DNA from: Pseudomonas triclosanedens | GTDB taxonomy: Bacteria; Pseudomonadota; Gammaproteobacteria; Pseudomonadales; Pseudomonadaceae | NCBI RefSeq assembly: GCF_026686735.1 | Contig: NZ_CP113432.1 | Span: 1,240,001 to 1,304,000 of the forward strand | Length of the DNA: 64,000 bases | Direction: 5' to 3' | In this document: one piece after another, positions 1 to 9,997 of the stretch | Numbering within the stretch: position 1 is the stretch's first letter | How the letters are laid out: every line of letters starts with the position of its first letter | Position numbers and translations under genes: made by a program | The notes under the pieces: generated by a model | Seen by the model: the letters and a program-made list of their open reading frames with translations, nothing else | Told to the model about the DNA's origin: nothing | Databases searched by the model: none

Positions 1-750
1 CAGGCCGCCGTCGAGCTCCAGCACACGACCGGTGTAGTAGTCGTTTTCCAGGATGTAGGCCACCGAGTGAGCGATTTCCAGGGGCTTGCCCAGGCGCTTG
101 AGCGGAATGCCGGCGGTCATCTTCTCCAGAGCCTCGGGCTTCATGCTGGCGACCATGTCGGTCTCGATGAAGCCGGGAGCCACGCCCGCCACGCGGATGC
201 CGTAGCGCGCCAGTTCCTTCGCCCACACCACGGTGTCGGCGGCGACGCCGGCCTTGGCCGCGGAATAGTTGGCCTGGCCCATGTTGCCGGCACGGGAAAT
301 CGAGGAAATGTTGATGATCGCGCCTTCGTTCTTCAGCTCGATCATCTTCGCCGCCACTTCGCGGGTGCAGAGGAACACGCCGGTCAGGTTGACGTCGATG
401 ACAGCCTGCCACTGGGCCAGGCTCATCTTGCTCATTTCGCCGTCCTTGACCTTGATGGTCAGACCGTCGCGCAGGATGCCGGCGTTGTTGACCAGGCCGT
501 TGATAGCGCCGAAGTCGCTGGCGACCTGGGCCACCATGTGGGTAACCTGTTCTTCATTGGCGACGTTGCACAGATAGGCGCGGGCGTCACCGCCGGCGGC
601 CTTGCAGGCGGCCACGGCTTCGTCCAGTTTTTCGGCGTTGAGGTCAACCAGCGCGACGCGGGCGCCCTTGCCGGCGAGGTACTCGCCCATTGCACGGCCC
701 AGGCCCTGGCAGCCGCCGGTGATGATGATGACCTTGTCTTTCAATTGCAT
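1..750 (-). CDS. short-chain dehydrogenase/reductase, partial
   Basis: Reverse-strand reading from the ATG at 748-750 gives 250 residues with no stop before the window edge, so the C-terminus is missing. The N-terminal TGGCQGLG nucleotide-binding loop, an NNAG motif, an ISS serine and the YSAAK catalytic Tyr/Lys identify a classical NAD(P)-dependent SDR of the FabG/acetoacetyl-CoA reductase type. The substrate cannot be assigned. It lies next to hugZ, fxsA and groESL, the same order as the PA4389-PA4385 region of P. aeruginosa. Confidence 0.9.
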   Translation of the reverse strand, partial: MQLKDKVIIITGGCQGLGRAMGEYLAGKGARVALVDLNAEKLDEAVAACKAAGGDARAYLCNVANEEQVTHMVAQVASDFGAINGLVNNAGILRDGLTIKVKDGEMSKMSLAQWQAVIDVNLTGVFLCTREVAAKMIELKNEGAIINISSISRAGNMGQANYSAAKAGVAADTVVWAKELARYGIRVAGVAPGFIETDMVASMKPEALEKMTAGIPLKRLGKPLEIAHSVAYILENDYYTGRVLELDGGL

Positions 751-856
751 CGGAACAACCCCACGAACAGTTTCTGGTGAAAGGCCCCGCCGGCAGCTGT
801 GAACAGAGTCATCCTGCCCGTCCGTTTACGACGGATTCTTTGCGAGGAGTCATAAG

Positions 857-1594
857 TTGAGCGTGAAAGCTGCCAAGCATGCCCGAGAATTGCTGCTCAA
901 GGAATACCGCGGTGTCCTATCGACCCACTCGAAGAAGTGGCCGGGATTCCCCTTCGGCTCGGTAGTGCCCTACTGCCTGGACGAGGCCGGCCGGCCGCTG
1001 GTCCTGATCAGCCGGATTGCCCAGCACACCCACAACCTGCTGCAAGACCCCAAGTGCTCGCTGCTGATCGGCGAGCGCGGCGCCGATGACATCCAGGCCG
1101 CGGGGCGGCTGACGTTACTGGCAGAGGCGCGGCAGATCGAGGACATCGACGCCATCGCCGGCGCTGCCGAACGGTATTACCGATACTTTCCCGGTTCTCA
1201 GGACTACCACATCGTCCACGACTTCGACTTCTGGGTGCTGCAGCCGGTGCAGTGGCGCTTTATCGGCGGCTTCGGCGACATCCACTGGCTGGGTGCCGAC
1301 AGCGTGCCGCTGGCAAACCCATTTGTCGGCGAGGCGGAGAAGAGCATGGTGGAGCACATGAACAGCGATCATGCCGATGCGGTGGCGCATTATGTCGAGC
1401 TGGCCGGGCTGCCGACTGGCGTGGCTGTGGAGCTGGCGGGAATTGATACTGAAGGTTTCCATCTGCGCATCGGCCAGAGCCTCCACTGGCTGCCGTTTCC
1501 AGCGCCGTGCGGCAATCCTGGCGCGGTTCGCCAGGCTCTGGTGCAGCTCGCCCGTGCCGACGTCTGGCCGGGTAACGAAGTCATCCAGGCTTGA
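857..1594 (+). CDS. HugZ-family haem-utilisation / pyridoxamine-phosphate-oxidase-fold protein
   Basis: A 245-residue soluble protein. An N-terminal split-barrel FMN/haem-binding fold (roughly residues 1-150) is followed by a DUF2470-type C-terminal domain containing MVEHMNSDHADA. That layout is typical of HugZ-like proteins, some of which bind or degrade haem; the role of this one is unproven. The start appears to be TTG, placed 7-8 bases after GAGGAG at 844-849; a GTG two codons later is the alternative. The strong Shine-Dalgarno supports a weak-codon start. Confidence 0.82.
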   Translation: MSVKAAKHARELLLKEYRGVLSTHSKKWPGFPFGSVVPYCLDEAGRPLVLISRIAQHTHNLLQDPKCSLLIGERGADDIQAAGRLTLLAEARQIEDIDAIAGAAERYYRYFPGSQDYHIVHDFDFWVLQPVQWRFIGGFGDIHWLGADSVPLANPFVGEAEKSMVEHMNSDHADAVAHYVELAGLPTGVAVELAGIDTEGFHLRIGQSLHWLPFPAPCGNPGAVRQALVQLARADVWPGNEVIQA

Positions 1595-1671
1595 TTGTCG
1601 GACTTGAAAACACGGCGGGGCGTCGCCACCTAACTTGCTACCCGGGCAAACGCCCCGCCAAGGATTCATCG

Positions 1672-2139
1672 ATGCGAGTTCCCCTGTTTCTGATTCTTCT
1701 GTTCCCGCTGATCGAGCTGGCCGTGATGATCAAGGTCGGCAGCGTGATCGGTGTGGGGTGGACCCTTCTGCTGATCATCGCCGGCGCCTTCATCGGTGCG
1801 GCGGTGCTGCGTGTGGCGGGCGTAGCCACTGCACTTCGTGCCCGCGAGCGCCTGAACCGCGGCGAGCTTCCCGAGCAGGAAATGCTCGAAGGACTGGTCA
1901 TAGCCCTCGGTGGCGGCCTGCTGATGCTGCCGGGCTTCATTAGCGATGTGTTCGGCATTCTCTGCCTGATTCCCTTCACTCGCCGGCTGATGCTCGGTCG
2001 TGTGCGCCAGCGCATGCAGGAGCAGGCCGAGCGCCGCCGTGCTTTCGCCGACGACCCGGCTGCCCAGCATCGCGGCGGTCCCAATGTGATTGAAGGCGAG
2101 TACCAGCGTCGCGAGGAAAACCAGGACCGTCTGCGTTGA
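1672..2139 (+). CDS. fxsA: FxsA family membrane protein
   Basis: A 155-residue inner-membrane protein starting with a hydrophobic segment (MRVPLFLILLFPLIE), with three further membrane spans and a charged, Arg/Gln-rich cytoplasmic tail. The LMLPGFISD stretch is characteristic of FxsA, known in E. coli for suppressing F-exclusion of phage T7 when overproduced; its cellular role is otherwise unclear. The ATG at 1672 is chosen over upstream in-frame codons because the hydrophobic N-terminus begins there. A weak GC hairpin (about 2143-2163) follows the stop. The position just upstream of groES is the usual Pseudomonas arrangement. Confidence 0.88.
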   Translation: MRVPLFLILLFPLIELAVMIKVGSVIGVGWTLLLIIAGAFIGAAVLRVAGVATALRARERLNRGELPEQEMLEGLVIALGGGLLMLPGFISDVFGILCLIPFTRRLMLGRVRQRMQEQAERRRAFADDPAAQHRGGPNVIEGEYQRREENQDRLR

Positions 2140-2199
2140 GTACGGGCGGGTTTTCCTGCCCGCTGCTCCCTTCGTGGTGAAATATTTTTCCTTCACACA

Positions 2200-2228
2200 C
2201 TTGAAATGCCTTCTGGTGACCTTATGTA
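2200..2228 (+). promoter_or_regulatory. sigma-32 (heat-shock) type promoter for groESL
   Basis: CTTGAAA at 2200-2206 is followed after 13 bases by CCTTATGTA at 2220-2228. This matches the heat-shock sigma factor consensus (CTTGAAA, 13-17 base spacer, CCCCATnT) well at -35 and moderately at -10. It lies about 150 bases upstream of groES, in the expected place. Confidence 0.65.
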
Positions 2229-2375
2229 CCGGTCACCGCAAGGTCCCTGTCGGTCAGACAGGCTGCTCTTTTCGCGACTCGCCCGTCGGGTCGCAAACCG
2301 GCACCGCCGGATTTAACAAAACCTGCCGGACATCGATCCGGTCGTTGGAAATCACTGTTTGGGAGAGTTACGACT

Positions 2376-2669
2376 ATGAAGCTTCGTCCTCTGCATGATC
2401 GCGTCGTTATCCGTCGCAGCGAGGAAGAGACCAAGACCGCAGGCGGCATCGTGCTGCCGGGTTCCGCCGCCGAGAAGCCGAACCGCGGTGAAGTGGTTGC
2501 CGTCGGCGCTGGTCGCGTGCTCGACAACGGAGAAGTTCGCGCTCTGGCAGTGAAAGTGGGTGACAAGGTGGTCTTCGGCCCGTATTCGGGCAGCAACGCC
2601 ATCAAGGTCGACGGTGAAGAGCTGCTGGTGATGGGCGAGTCCGAGATCCTCGCCGTCCTGGAAGACTGA
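2376..2669 (+). CDS. groES: co-chaperonin GroES
   Basis: A 97-residue protein beginning [14 protein letters not shown], the standard GroES N-terminus. The mobile loop that binds GroEL (around residues 17-32, [14 protein letters not shown]) is intact. It forms the heptameric lid of the GroEL folding chamber in the cytoplasm. A GGGAG ribosome site lies about 10 bases before the ATG. It is followed by groEL after 48 bases, forming the usual heat-shock operon. Confidence 0.98.
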   Translation: MKLRPLHDRVVIRRSEEETKTAGGIVLPGSAAEKPNRGEVVAVGAGRVLDNGEVRALAVKVGDKVVFGPYSGSNAIKVDGEELLVMGESEILAVLED

Positions 2670-2705
2670 TTCCGCGTCCTATCCAACCCACTGAATTCGA
2701 TTTAG

Positions 2706-4358
<1,653 letters not shown>

Positions 4359-4383
4359 GCCACCCGGCACCCCTGCTGTAAGG

Positions 4384-4412
4384 AAGAGCCCCGCCTAGGC
4401 GGGGCTTTTTCA
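4384..4412 (+). terminator. rho-independent terminator of groESL
   Basis: AGCCCCGCC-TA-GGCGGGGCT stem-loop directly followed by a T run, 26 bases after the groEL stop codon. Confidence 0.93.
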
Positions 4413-4438
4413 TGTCCGAGTGTTGTGCCAGTATTCGC

Positions 4439-4558
4439 GGCAGGAGATGGCATTCCTCCTTCAACCGCCCTCGTGGCTGATGATGCCTACGCATTGACCT
4501 GGAAAGGCGCGTAGGCGCTCGTCTGCAGCCTGTCCAGTAACCCATCCCTCAGGACAGG
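4439..4558 (+). promoter_or_regulatory. fluoride riboswitch (crcB motif) with translational expression platform
   Basis: The aptamer at about 4441-4492 contains the conserved blocks of the crcB RNA motif in order: GGAGATGGCATTCCTCC, AACCGCC and GGCTGATGATGCCTAC. GCCTACGC at 4485-4492 can instead pair with GCGTAGGC at 4509-4516. A second hairpin pairs CCTGTCC (4529-4535) with GGACAGG (4552-4558), which contains the Shine-Dalgarno of crcB, 3 bases before its ATG. The ligand follows from the motif and from the downstream fluoride exporter; the switching mechanism is inferred from the pairings. Confidence 0.9.
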
Positions 4559-4561
4559 ATC

Positions 4562-4945
4562 ATGTGGAAACCCATTCTTGCCGTATCCGTGGGCGCCGCC
4601 CTCGGCGCGCTGCTGCGCTGGGCGCTCGGACTCAAGCTCAATAGCCTGTTGCCGTCGATGCCGCCGGGCACCCTGGTCGCCAACCTGGTGGGCGGATACA
4701 TCATCGGTGCGGCCATCGCTTTCTTCGCCAACAGTCCCGGCCTCGCGCCAGAATGGCGGTTACTGATCATCACCGGCTTCTGCGGCGGCCTTACCACCTT
4801 CTCGACCTTTTCCGCCGAAGTGGTGGTGCTGCTTCAGCAGGGCCGCGTGGCATGGGCTCTGGGCACCGTCGCCACGCACCTGCTCGGGTCGCTGCTGATG
4901 ACCATGCTGGGTCTGTTATCGGTCCATTGGCTGATGGCCAGATAG
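4562..4945 (+). CDS. crcB: fluoride ion exporter CrcB/Fluc
   Basis: A 127-residue protein with four membrane segments. It has the Fluc signatures GALLRW near the N-terminus, NLVGGYIIG in TM2, and [13 protein letters not shown], which carries the pore-lining Phe/Thr/Ser residues of TM3. Dual-topology dimers form a fluoride channel that keeps cytoplasmic fluoride low. It sits directly behind a fluoride riboswitch and 16 bases ahead of a DUF190 gene that is often paired with crcB. Confidence 0.95.
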   Translation: MWKPILAVSVGAALGALLRWALGLKLNSLLPSMPPGTLVANLVGGYIIGAAIAFFANSPGLAPEWRLLIITGFCGGLTTFSTFSAEVVVLLQQGRVAWALGTVATHLLGSLLMTMLGLLSVHWLMAR

Positions 4946-4961
4946 AGGCGGGGAGGTAGAG

Positions 4962-5282
4962 ATGAATGGCTTCCAGTTGAAGTTCTTCACCCAGCAGGAT
5001 CGCAAGTACGCCGGGCTGCCACTGGCCCAATGGCTGCTGGAGGAAGCGCGCCGGCAAGGCGTACGCGGTGCCACCCTGATGACCGCCAGCGAAGGTTTCG
5101 GAAAGGCCGGGCGTATTCACTACGCGCATTTCTTCGAACTGGCCGACCAGCCGCAGGAGGTCACGATGGCGGTCAGTGCCGAGGAGTCAGAACGGATTTT
5201 CGAGTCGATCCGCCAGGCTGGCGTCAGACTGTTCTACGTGAAGACGCCAATCGAGTTCGGCGTCTTCGGCGAAGAGGAGTGA
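4962..5282 (+). CDS. DUF190 family PII-like protein, CrcB partner
   Basis: A 106-residue soluble protein of the DUF190 family, predicted to take a PII-like trimeric fold. GGGGAGGTAGAG lies immediately before the ATG. DUF190 genes are frequently fused or adjacent to crcB, so a role in fluoride tolerance under the same riboswitch is likely, but the biochemical activity is not known. Confidence 0.85.
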   Translation: MNGFQLKFFTQQDRKYAGLPLAQWLLEEARRQGVRGATLMTASEGFGKAGRIHYAHFFELADQPQEVTMAVSAEESERIFESIRQAGVRLFYVKTPIEFGVFGEEE

Positions 5283-5289
5283 TCGGCTG

Positions 5290-6039
5290 TCAGCTGCTTT
5301 GCGCCGCGTCCAGCTCGGCGGATTGTTCCGTGGCCGTTCGTGGTGCCGGGCGATACAGCAACAGCGCATAGAAGCCCAGGCAGATCATCCAGTCGAACAG
5401 TGCGGTCCAGATGTTGTGCGACAGGAAGTGGGCGCCCTGCATCATGCGCGAGATAGAGAACAGGCTGCCCAGGCCGAAGGCGAACCAGAACGCATAGCGT
5501 GCCAGGCGCGGCTTGCGGTCGCGCAGTGCGAAGTACAGCGCGAACAGCACGAAGCCGGAGGATGCGTGTCCGCCCGGCCAGCAGCGGCCAGGGTGCGTGG
5601 TCGGCGGGCGCGGGGTCAGCAGCGAGCTGTAGACTTCCTTGCCGCCGAATTGCGCCAGGTCCCACGGGCATTGCACGGCGGTGAGCGCCTTCAGCGGGGT
5701 GACGATGCTCGCCGCGATCCCCATCGACAGGACCACGTAGCCCAGCGTTCGGCAATACGGCCGCAGCGGCGCGTAGAACAGGCCGATCACCCAGGCCACC
5801 AGCGCGCTCACGCTGAGCAGGATGACCAACTGCTTGGCGCGGTCATGCAGGATGTCTTCAAGGAACCAGCTGTGGCGGCCGATGAATCCTTCCCCAGGAC
5901 GATACATCCACTGGGCGAGGGTTAGATCGAGGGTCACCGGCTCGAACATCAGCAGCGCGGCGGCGGCGGCCAGTGGTAGCGCCAGTACCAGCCAGAAATT
6001 CAGTGGGCGAGAGCGGGGCAAGGTGATCGGGGCGGCCAT
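5290..6039 (-). CDS. PAP2 superfamily membrane phosphatase
   Basis: A 249-residue protein with about six hydrophobic segments. The three PAP2 phosphatase motifs are visible: K-x-L-T-x-x-x-C-P (about 116-125), PGGHASSGF (about 155-163) and SRMMQGAHFLSHN (about 198-210), supplying the catalytic His/Arg residues. LpxE-like relatives dephosphorylate lipid A or phospholipids at the periplasmic face; the substrate here is unknown. It is transcribed away from colRS, and a candidate ColR box lies in its promoter region, so it may be part of the ColRS envelope response. Confidence 0.85.
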   Translation of the reverse strand: MAAPITLPRSRPLNFWLVLALPLAAAAALLMFEPVTLDLTLAQWMYRPGEGFIGRHSWFLEDILHDRAKQLVILLSVSALVAWVIGLFYAPLRPYCRTLGYVVLSMGIAASIVTPLKALTAVQCPWDLAQFGGKEVYSSLLTPRPPTTHPGRCWPGGHASSGFVLFALYFALRDRKPRLARYAFWFAFGLGSLFSISRMMQGAHFLSHNIWTALFDWMICLGFYALLLYRPAPRTATEQSAELDAAQSS

Positions 6040-6153
6040 GACGGCTCCAGGAAGCTACTGCGGGCCACGGCATCCAGCCGGTGGATGAAGTCTCGCGAGC
6101 GCGAGGCGACCGACATGCTCCCTTCGCCAATGTCGCTGCACTGTCAATCGAGT

Positions 6154-6169
6154 GTGAAATTTTTGTCAA
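6154..6169 (-). promoter_or_regulatory. candidate ColR box upstream of PAP2 gene
   Basis: Read on the minus strand this is TTGACAAAAATTTCAC. Compared with the P. putida ColR consensus as I recall it (YYNASNNYTTTTTCAC), it has three mismatches at fixed positions. It lies about 115 bases upstream of the PAP2 start, in the colR/PAP2 divergent intergenic region. Confidence 0.4.
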
Positions 6170-6226
6170 AGCCGCTTAAGTTCCATTTAAGGGATATAGG
6201 CTAGGGTGCACTTCGGAGGAGAGCAC

Positions 6227-6910
6227 ATGCGCATTTTGTTGGTTGAAGATAATCGGGACATTCTGGCGAATATGGCCGACTACCTCGGACTCAAGGGGTA
6301 TACGGTGGATTGCGCGCAGGACGGGCTTTCCGGGCTGCATCTGGCGGCCACATCGCACTATGACCTGATCGTGCTCGACGTCATGCTGCCTGGTCTGGAT
6401 GGCTTTACCTTGTGCCGCCGCCTGCGCGAGGACGCCCGACGGGACACTCCGGTGATCATGCTCACGGCCCGCGACCAGTTGGACGACCGCCTGCAGGGTT
6501 TTCGCTCCGGTGCGGACGACTACCTGCTCAAGCCCTTCGCGCTGTCCGAGCTGGCCGCGCGCATCGAGGCCGTGCTGCGGCGCAGCCAGGGTGGCGGCCG
6601 CCGGGAGCTGCAGGTCGGCGACCTGAGCTACAACCTCGATACGCTTGAAGTTAATCGCGGCGGCAAGCCGCTCAAGCTCAACCCCATCGGACTGAAGCTG
6701 CTGGCGGTGCTGATGCAGAAGAGCCCGCACGTGGTGCGCCGCGACGTGCTCGAAGAGGCCGTATGGGGCGACGACTGCCCTGACAGCGACAGCCTGCGCA
6801 GTCACGTTCACCAGCTTCGCCAGGTGATCGACAAACCGTTCCCCGTGGCCCTGTTGCACACGGTGCATGGCGTCGGCTACCGCCTGGCGGAGGACACGCA
6901 TGGAGTATAA
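6227..6910 (+). CDS. colR: OmpR-family response regulator ColR
   Basis: A 227-residue regulator with an N-terminal receiver domain (acidic pair in VEDN, phospho-acceptor Asp in LDVMLPG near residue 51, Lys in LLKPFA near 101) and a C-terminal winged-helix DNA-binding domain. The ATG at 6227 is chosen because GGAGGA lies 7 bases upstream; a GTG at 6206 is less likely. It forms a two-component system with ColS, whose gene overlaps its 3' end. ColRS controls outer-membrane and LPS-related genes and metal tolerance in Pseudomonas. Confidence 0.92.
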   Translation: MRILLVEDNRDILANMADYLGLKGYTVDCAQDGLSGLHLAATSHYDLIVLDVMLPGLDGFTLCRRLREDARRDTPVIMLTARDQLDDRLQGFRSGADDYLLKPFALSELAARIEAVLRRSQGGGRRELQVGDLSYNLDTLEVNRGGKPLKLNPIGLKLLAVLMQKSPHVVRRDVLEEAVWGDDCPDSDSLRSHVHQLRQVIDKPFPVALLHTVHGVGYRLAEDTHGV

Positions 6911-8174
6911 GCAGAGCATTTCCCGACGGATTGTCTTTGCCTTCGTACTCATGACCGCCGCGGTCGGCGGTCTATTTTCGGTGGGGATCGTCGGGGTGGT
7001 CCATGTCGTCGAGGAGCGGCTGATCTCCCGCGACCTGGGCGGCGAACTCGATCGAATCCTCAAGGAGGATCTGGGAACGGGGCAGCTTCCGAAGCTGGAT
7101 CCCGGCATGCGCTTCTTCATCAGCGACGGTAGCGGTGTGTACGCCATGCCGCCGGCGTTGCGCCGGCTGGACGATGGCTTCCACGAAGTTTTCGACGGCG
7201 AACTGTCCTTCCATGCGCTGGTACGCGACGAGGGTGGCAGGCGCTTCGTGCTGCTGCAGGACCAGAGCGACTTCGAGGCGCGCGAGCAGATTCTCTACGC
7301 CGCGGTGGTCACCGGCTACGTGCTCAGCCTGACGCTGGCCGGGCTGCTTGGTTGGCTGCTGTCGCGCAAGGTCATGGAACCGGTCGCCCGTCTCGCCCGG
7401 CAAGTGCGCCACCGTGACCAGTTGCTGGAGCTGGCGCCGCCGATGGCGCCGGACTACGCCAACGACGAAGTCGGCGAACTGGCTGCCGCCTTCGACTACG
7501 CGATGGGGCGTCTGCACGACGTGCTGACCCGGGAAAAGCTCTTTACCAGTGACGTCAGCCACGAGCTGCGTACGCCGTTGATGATCATCGCTACCAGTTG
7601 CGAGCTGCTGGCCGAAGAACCGGGCCTGAGTCCAAGGGCGCGCAATCAACTGGCGCGGATGGCCAGCGCTTGTGAAGAGATGCGTGACCTGGTGCAGACC
7701 TTCCTGTTGCTGGCGCGAGCGCAGCGCAAGGACATGGGCATCGTTCCGCAGGCGGGGCTGCGGCAGATAGCCGACGAACTGGTGACGCAGTGGCGGGAGC
7801 CGATCGAGGCGAAGGGGCTGCGGCTGGAGTTCGATGGCGAGAACATCGCTCCCGGCCAATTCAATGCGCCATTCCTGCGCTCGGTAATGAGCAATTTATT
7901 GCGCAATGCCATGCACTACACCGAAAGCGGCAGCATCCACTTACAACTTTCCCCGACCGGATTCTGGGTCGAGGATACCGGAGCTGGAATCCCCGAAGAG
8001 CAGCGCGAACGAATGTTCCAACCATTCGTGCGCGGCGCGAACCCGCGTGGCGAGGGGCTTGGGCTCGGGCTGTCGCTGGTCAAGCGAATTTGTGCCTCCG
8101 AGGGCTGGGAAGTCAGCCTTCATCCGGTTGAACCACACGGCTGTCGATTCGAAGTTCGCCTAGCTGTGGTTTGA
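6900..8174 (+). CDS. colS: sensor histidine kinase ColS
   Basis: A 424-residue kinase starting 11 bases inside colR. It has an N-terminal TM helix (about 10-32), a short periplasmic domain (about 33-135), a second TM helix (about 136-160), a HAMP linker, an H-box SHELRTPL with the phospho-acceptor His, an N-box NLLRNAMHYT, and G-box DTGAGI and GLGLGLSLV motifs. In P. putida ColS is reported to sense Fe/Zn through a periplasmic ExxE motif. Here the periplasmic loop contains several acidic residues, but I cannot assign metal ligands with certainty. Confidence 0.92.
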   Translation: MEYKQSISRRIVFAFVLMTAAVGGLFSVGIVGVVHVVEERLISRDLGGELDRILKEDLGTGQLPKLDPGMRFFISDGSGVYAMPPALRRLDDGFHEVFDGELSFHALVRDEGGRRFVLLQDQSDFEAREQILYAAVVTGYVLSLTLAGLLGWLLSRKVMEPVARLARQVRHRDQLLELAPPMAPDYANDEVGELAAAFDYAMGRLHDVLTREKLFTSDVSHELRTPLMIIATSCELLAEEPGLSPRARNQLARMASACEEMRDLVQTFLLLARAQRKDMGIVPQAGLRQIADELVTQWREPIEAKGLRLEFDGENIAPGQFNAPFLRSVMSNLLRNAMHYTESGSIHLQLSPTGFWVEDTGAGIPEEQRERMFQPFVRGANPRGEGLGLGLSLVKRICASEGWEVSLHPVEPHGCRFEVRLAVV

Positions 8175-8186
8175 CGAATTCTTCAC
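8171..8186 (+). promoter_or_regulatory. candidate ColR box upstream of methyltransferase operon
   Basis: TTGACGAATTCTTCAC differs from the remembered ColR consensus YYNASNNYTTTTTCAC at two fixed positions. It overlaps the end of colS and lies about 75 bases before the next gene. It fits the known control by ColR of the operon immediately downstream of colRS in P. putida. Confidence 0.5.
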
Positions 8187-8259
8187 AAGTGCGTGACCCG
8201 GCTGTGACAGGCTGGTTCATATCGTTCGACCTGAAAATAGGATAATAGGTAAGCATCCG

Positions 8260-8931
8260 ATGAGCGAAAAATCCGTCGACCTGGAGTTTTCCAACAAGTA
8301 CGACCGCAAGCATGCCGAGCGCTATCTGCGTAAGCACCAGGCCGGGTTGTCGCGGAAACTTTCCCACTGGCGCGATGTCCAGATAGCCCGCCAGGCATTG
8401 AAGCTCGCTGGTCAGCCCAATCTGGTGCTCGACCTGCCGTGCGGTGCCGGGCGCTTCTGGCCGATGCTGGCCGAAAAGGAAAACCGAGTGATCATCGGTG
8501 CGGACAATTCTCCGGACATGATCGCGGTCGCATGCGCCGGGCAGCCGGAAGAGGTTGTAAAACGCGTTCGACCTTTGCAGACTTCGGCGTTTGCCATCGA
8601 TCTGCCGGATAACGCCGTCGACAGCATCTTCTCGATGCGCCTGATGCACCACATCGGCGAGTCGGATGATCGACTGACCATGCTGCGCGAGTTCCACCGC
8701 GTAACCCGCGACAGTGTAATCCTGTCTATGTGGGTGGATGGCAACTTCAAGTCCTGGAAACGCAAGCGCGCCGAAGCAACTCGCAAGAAGCACGCCTACC
8801 AGAACCGTTTCGTGATTCCGTCCAAGACTATCGAGGCGGAGTTCCGCCAAGCGGGTTTCAAGGTTCAGGATCACATCGATTTCGTCCCGCTGGTTCATAT
8901 GTGGCGGGTCTACATTCTGCGTAAGGAATAA
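8260..8931 (+). CDS. class I SAM-dependent methyltransferase (colRS-linked)
   Basis: A 223-residue protein. The SAM-binding motif I LDLPCGAGRFWP lies near residues 57-68, followed by an acidic motif II (GADNSPDM) and a post-motif SMRLMHHIG, typical of Methyltransf_11 small-molecule or lipid methyltransferases. It heads an operon with an LPS-kinase-like gene (3-base gap) and a small protein, next to colRS, suggesting modification of LPS or another envelope glycolipid. The exact substrate is unknown. Confidence 0.85.
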   Translation: MSEKSVDLEFSNKYDRKHAERYLRKHQAGLSRKLSHWRDVQIARQALKLAGQPNLVLDLPCGAGRFWPMLAEKENRVIIGADNSPDMIAVACAGQPEEVVKRVRPLQTSAFAIDLPDNAVDSIFSMRLMHHIGESDDRLTMLREFHRVTRDSVILSMWVDGNFKSWKRKRAEATRKKHAYQNRFVIPSKTIEAEFRQAGFKVQDHIDFVPLVHMWRVYILRKE

Positions 8932-8934
8932 TTA

Positions 8935-9639
8935 ATGGCCGCTGATCTGGCATCTCTGCAGCAAATTTCCGGTGAAAACGCTATCGATCGCTGGTTGCAG
9001 ATTCCCGGCAAATGGGTAGAGGAACCCAATCGGCGGCGCGGCGGCGAAAGCGGTGTGCAGCGCGTCCTGACCTCTGACGGACGCCTGCTCTACCGCAAGC
9101 AGCAGATGGGACACATCTACCGCGACCTGCTGCACCCCTTCGGTTATCCCACAGCCATTCGCGAGCGCAATGCCCTGAAGGCCGCCGAAGCTCTGGGTGT
9201 GAAGGTGCCGACGCTGGTTTATGCCGGCTGCCGCAAGGTTGAGGGTGAATGGCAGGCACTGCTGGTCACCGAATCCCTCGACGGATATTCCAGCCTCGAA
9301 GACTGCTACGCCCGTGGCGACCGCGAGCGTTGGGGCGAGCAGTTGCATCAGCGCATTCTGCAACAATACGGCACTACTCTTGCCAAGCTGAACGCCGGCC
9401 ATTGGCAGCATGGCTGCCTGTATCTCAAGCACGTCTTCGTGCGGGTGGACGGCGACAAGATCGACGTGGCTCTGATCGATATGGAGAAGGCTCGCCGCCG
9501 CTTCAGCGCCAAGCGCGCTGCGCGTCACGACCTTCGCCAGGTGAAGCGCCGCTCGTCGTGGACAGAGGCGCAATGGCAGGCTTTTGTCTATGGTTACCAA
9601 GCGGCGTTTGGCAGCGCCATCAAAGGGTTGCAGACATGA
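8935..9639 (+). CDS. inaA: InaA-like lipopolysaccharide kinase (Kdo/WaaP family)
   Basis: A 234-residue kinase-fold protein. A HGCLYLKHVFV segment (about 157-167) takes the place of the HGD catalytic loop, and LIDMEKARRR (about 180-189) matches the DFG-like region of the Kdo/WaaP LPS kinase family. In Pseudomonas this gene downstream of colRS is called inaA and is part of the ColR regulon. It probably phosphorylates LPS core sugars at the cytoplasmic face of the membrane; activity is inferred from family only. Confidence 0.82.
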   Translation: MAADLASLQQISGENAIDRWLQIPGKWVEEPNRRRGGESGVQRVLTSDGRLLYRKQQMGHIYRDLLHPFGYPTAIRERNALKAAEALGVKVPTLVYAGCRKVEGEWQALLVTESLDGYSSLEDCYARGDRERWGEQLHQRILQQYGTTLAKLNAGHWQHGCLYLKHVFVRVDGDKIDVALIDMEKARRRFSAKRAARHDLRQVKRRSSWTEAQWQAFVYGYQAAFGSAIKGLQT

Positions 9640-9866
9640 AATTAGAAGTTACGCGAAGTTTGCTTCTGCTCGGTGCACTCGGGGTGGCGACCCTGGCTGC
9701 GGCAGCCTGGCATGAGCCTTCTCCCTCGGTCATTTCGAGCCGGGCGGATCTGGATATCTGTCCGATCCCGCCCAACATGCGTGAAAAGCAGGTCGTTCGC
9801 CCAGATCAGGACCTGCTGCTGTTCATGTTCGGTCTGTCGCAGGGCGGCGTAGCGCAATCGCGCTAA
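9636..9866 (+). CDS. small hypothetical protein with N-terminal hydrophobic segment
   Basis: A 76-residue protein whose ATG overlaps the inaA stop (ATGA), indicating translational coupling. A hydrophobic N-terminus (about residues 8-24, SLLLLGALGVATLAAAA) is a signal anchor or signal peptide; the remainder is hydrophilic. The position corresponds to the small gene between inaA and pncB in P. aeruginosa. No function is known; co-transcription suggests an envelope role. Confidence 0.75.
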   Translation: MKLEVTRSLLLLGALGVATLAAAAWHEPSPSVISSRADLDICPIPPNMREKQVVRPDQDLLLFMFGLSQGGVAQSR

Positions 9867-9884
9867 CTTCGCGTATCTGACGAG

Positions 9885-9908
9885 AACCCCGCTCCGGCGG
9901 GGTTTTTT
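9885..9908 (+). terminator. rho-independent terminator
   Basis: ACCCCGC-TCC-GGCGGGGT hairpin followed by a run of T residues, closing the methyltransferase-inaA operon 18 bases after the last stop. Confidence 0.92.
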
Positions 9909-9997
9909 GTGGGCGAAGGGGTAGACTGCGGGCAGGCGCATGTCCGCATGCCGAGGCGCACGGATGGCTGGCCCCGATGACCTGCAACGAGACGAGC

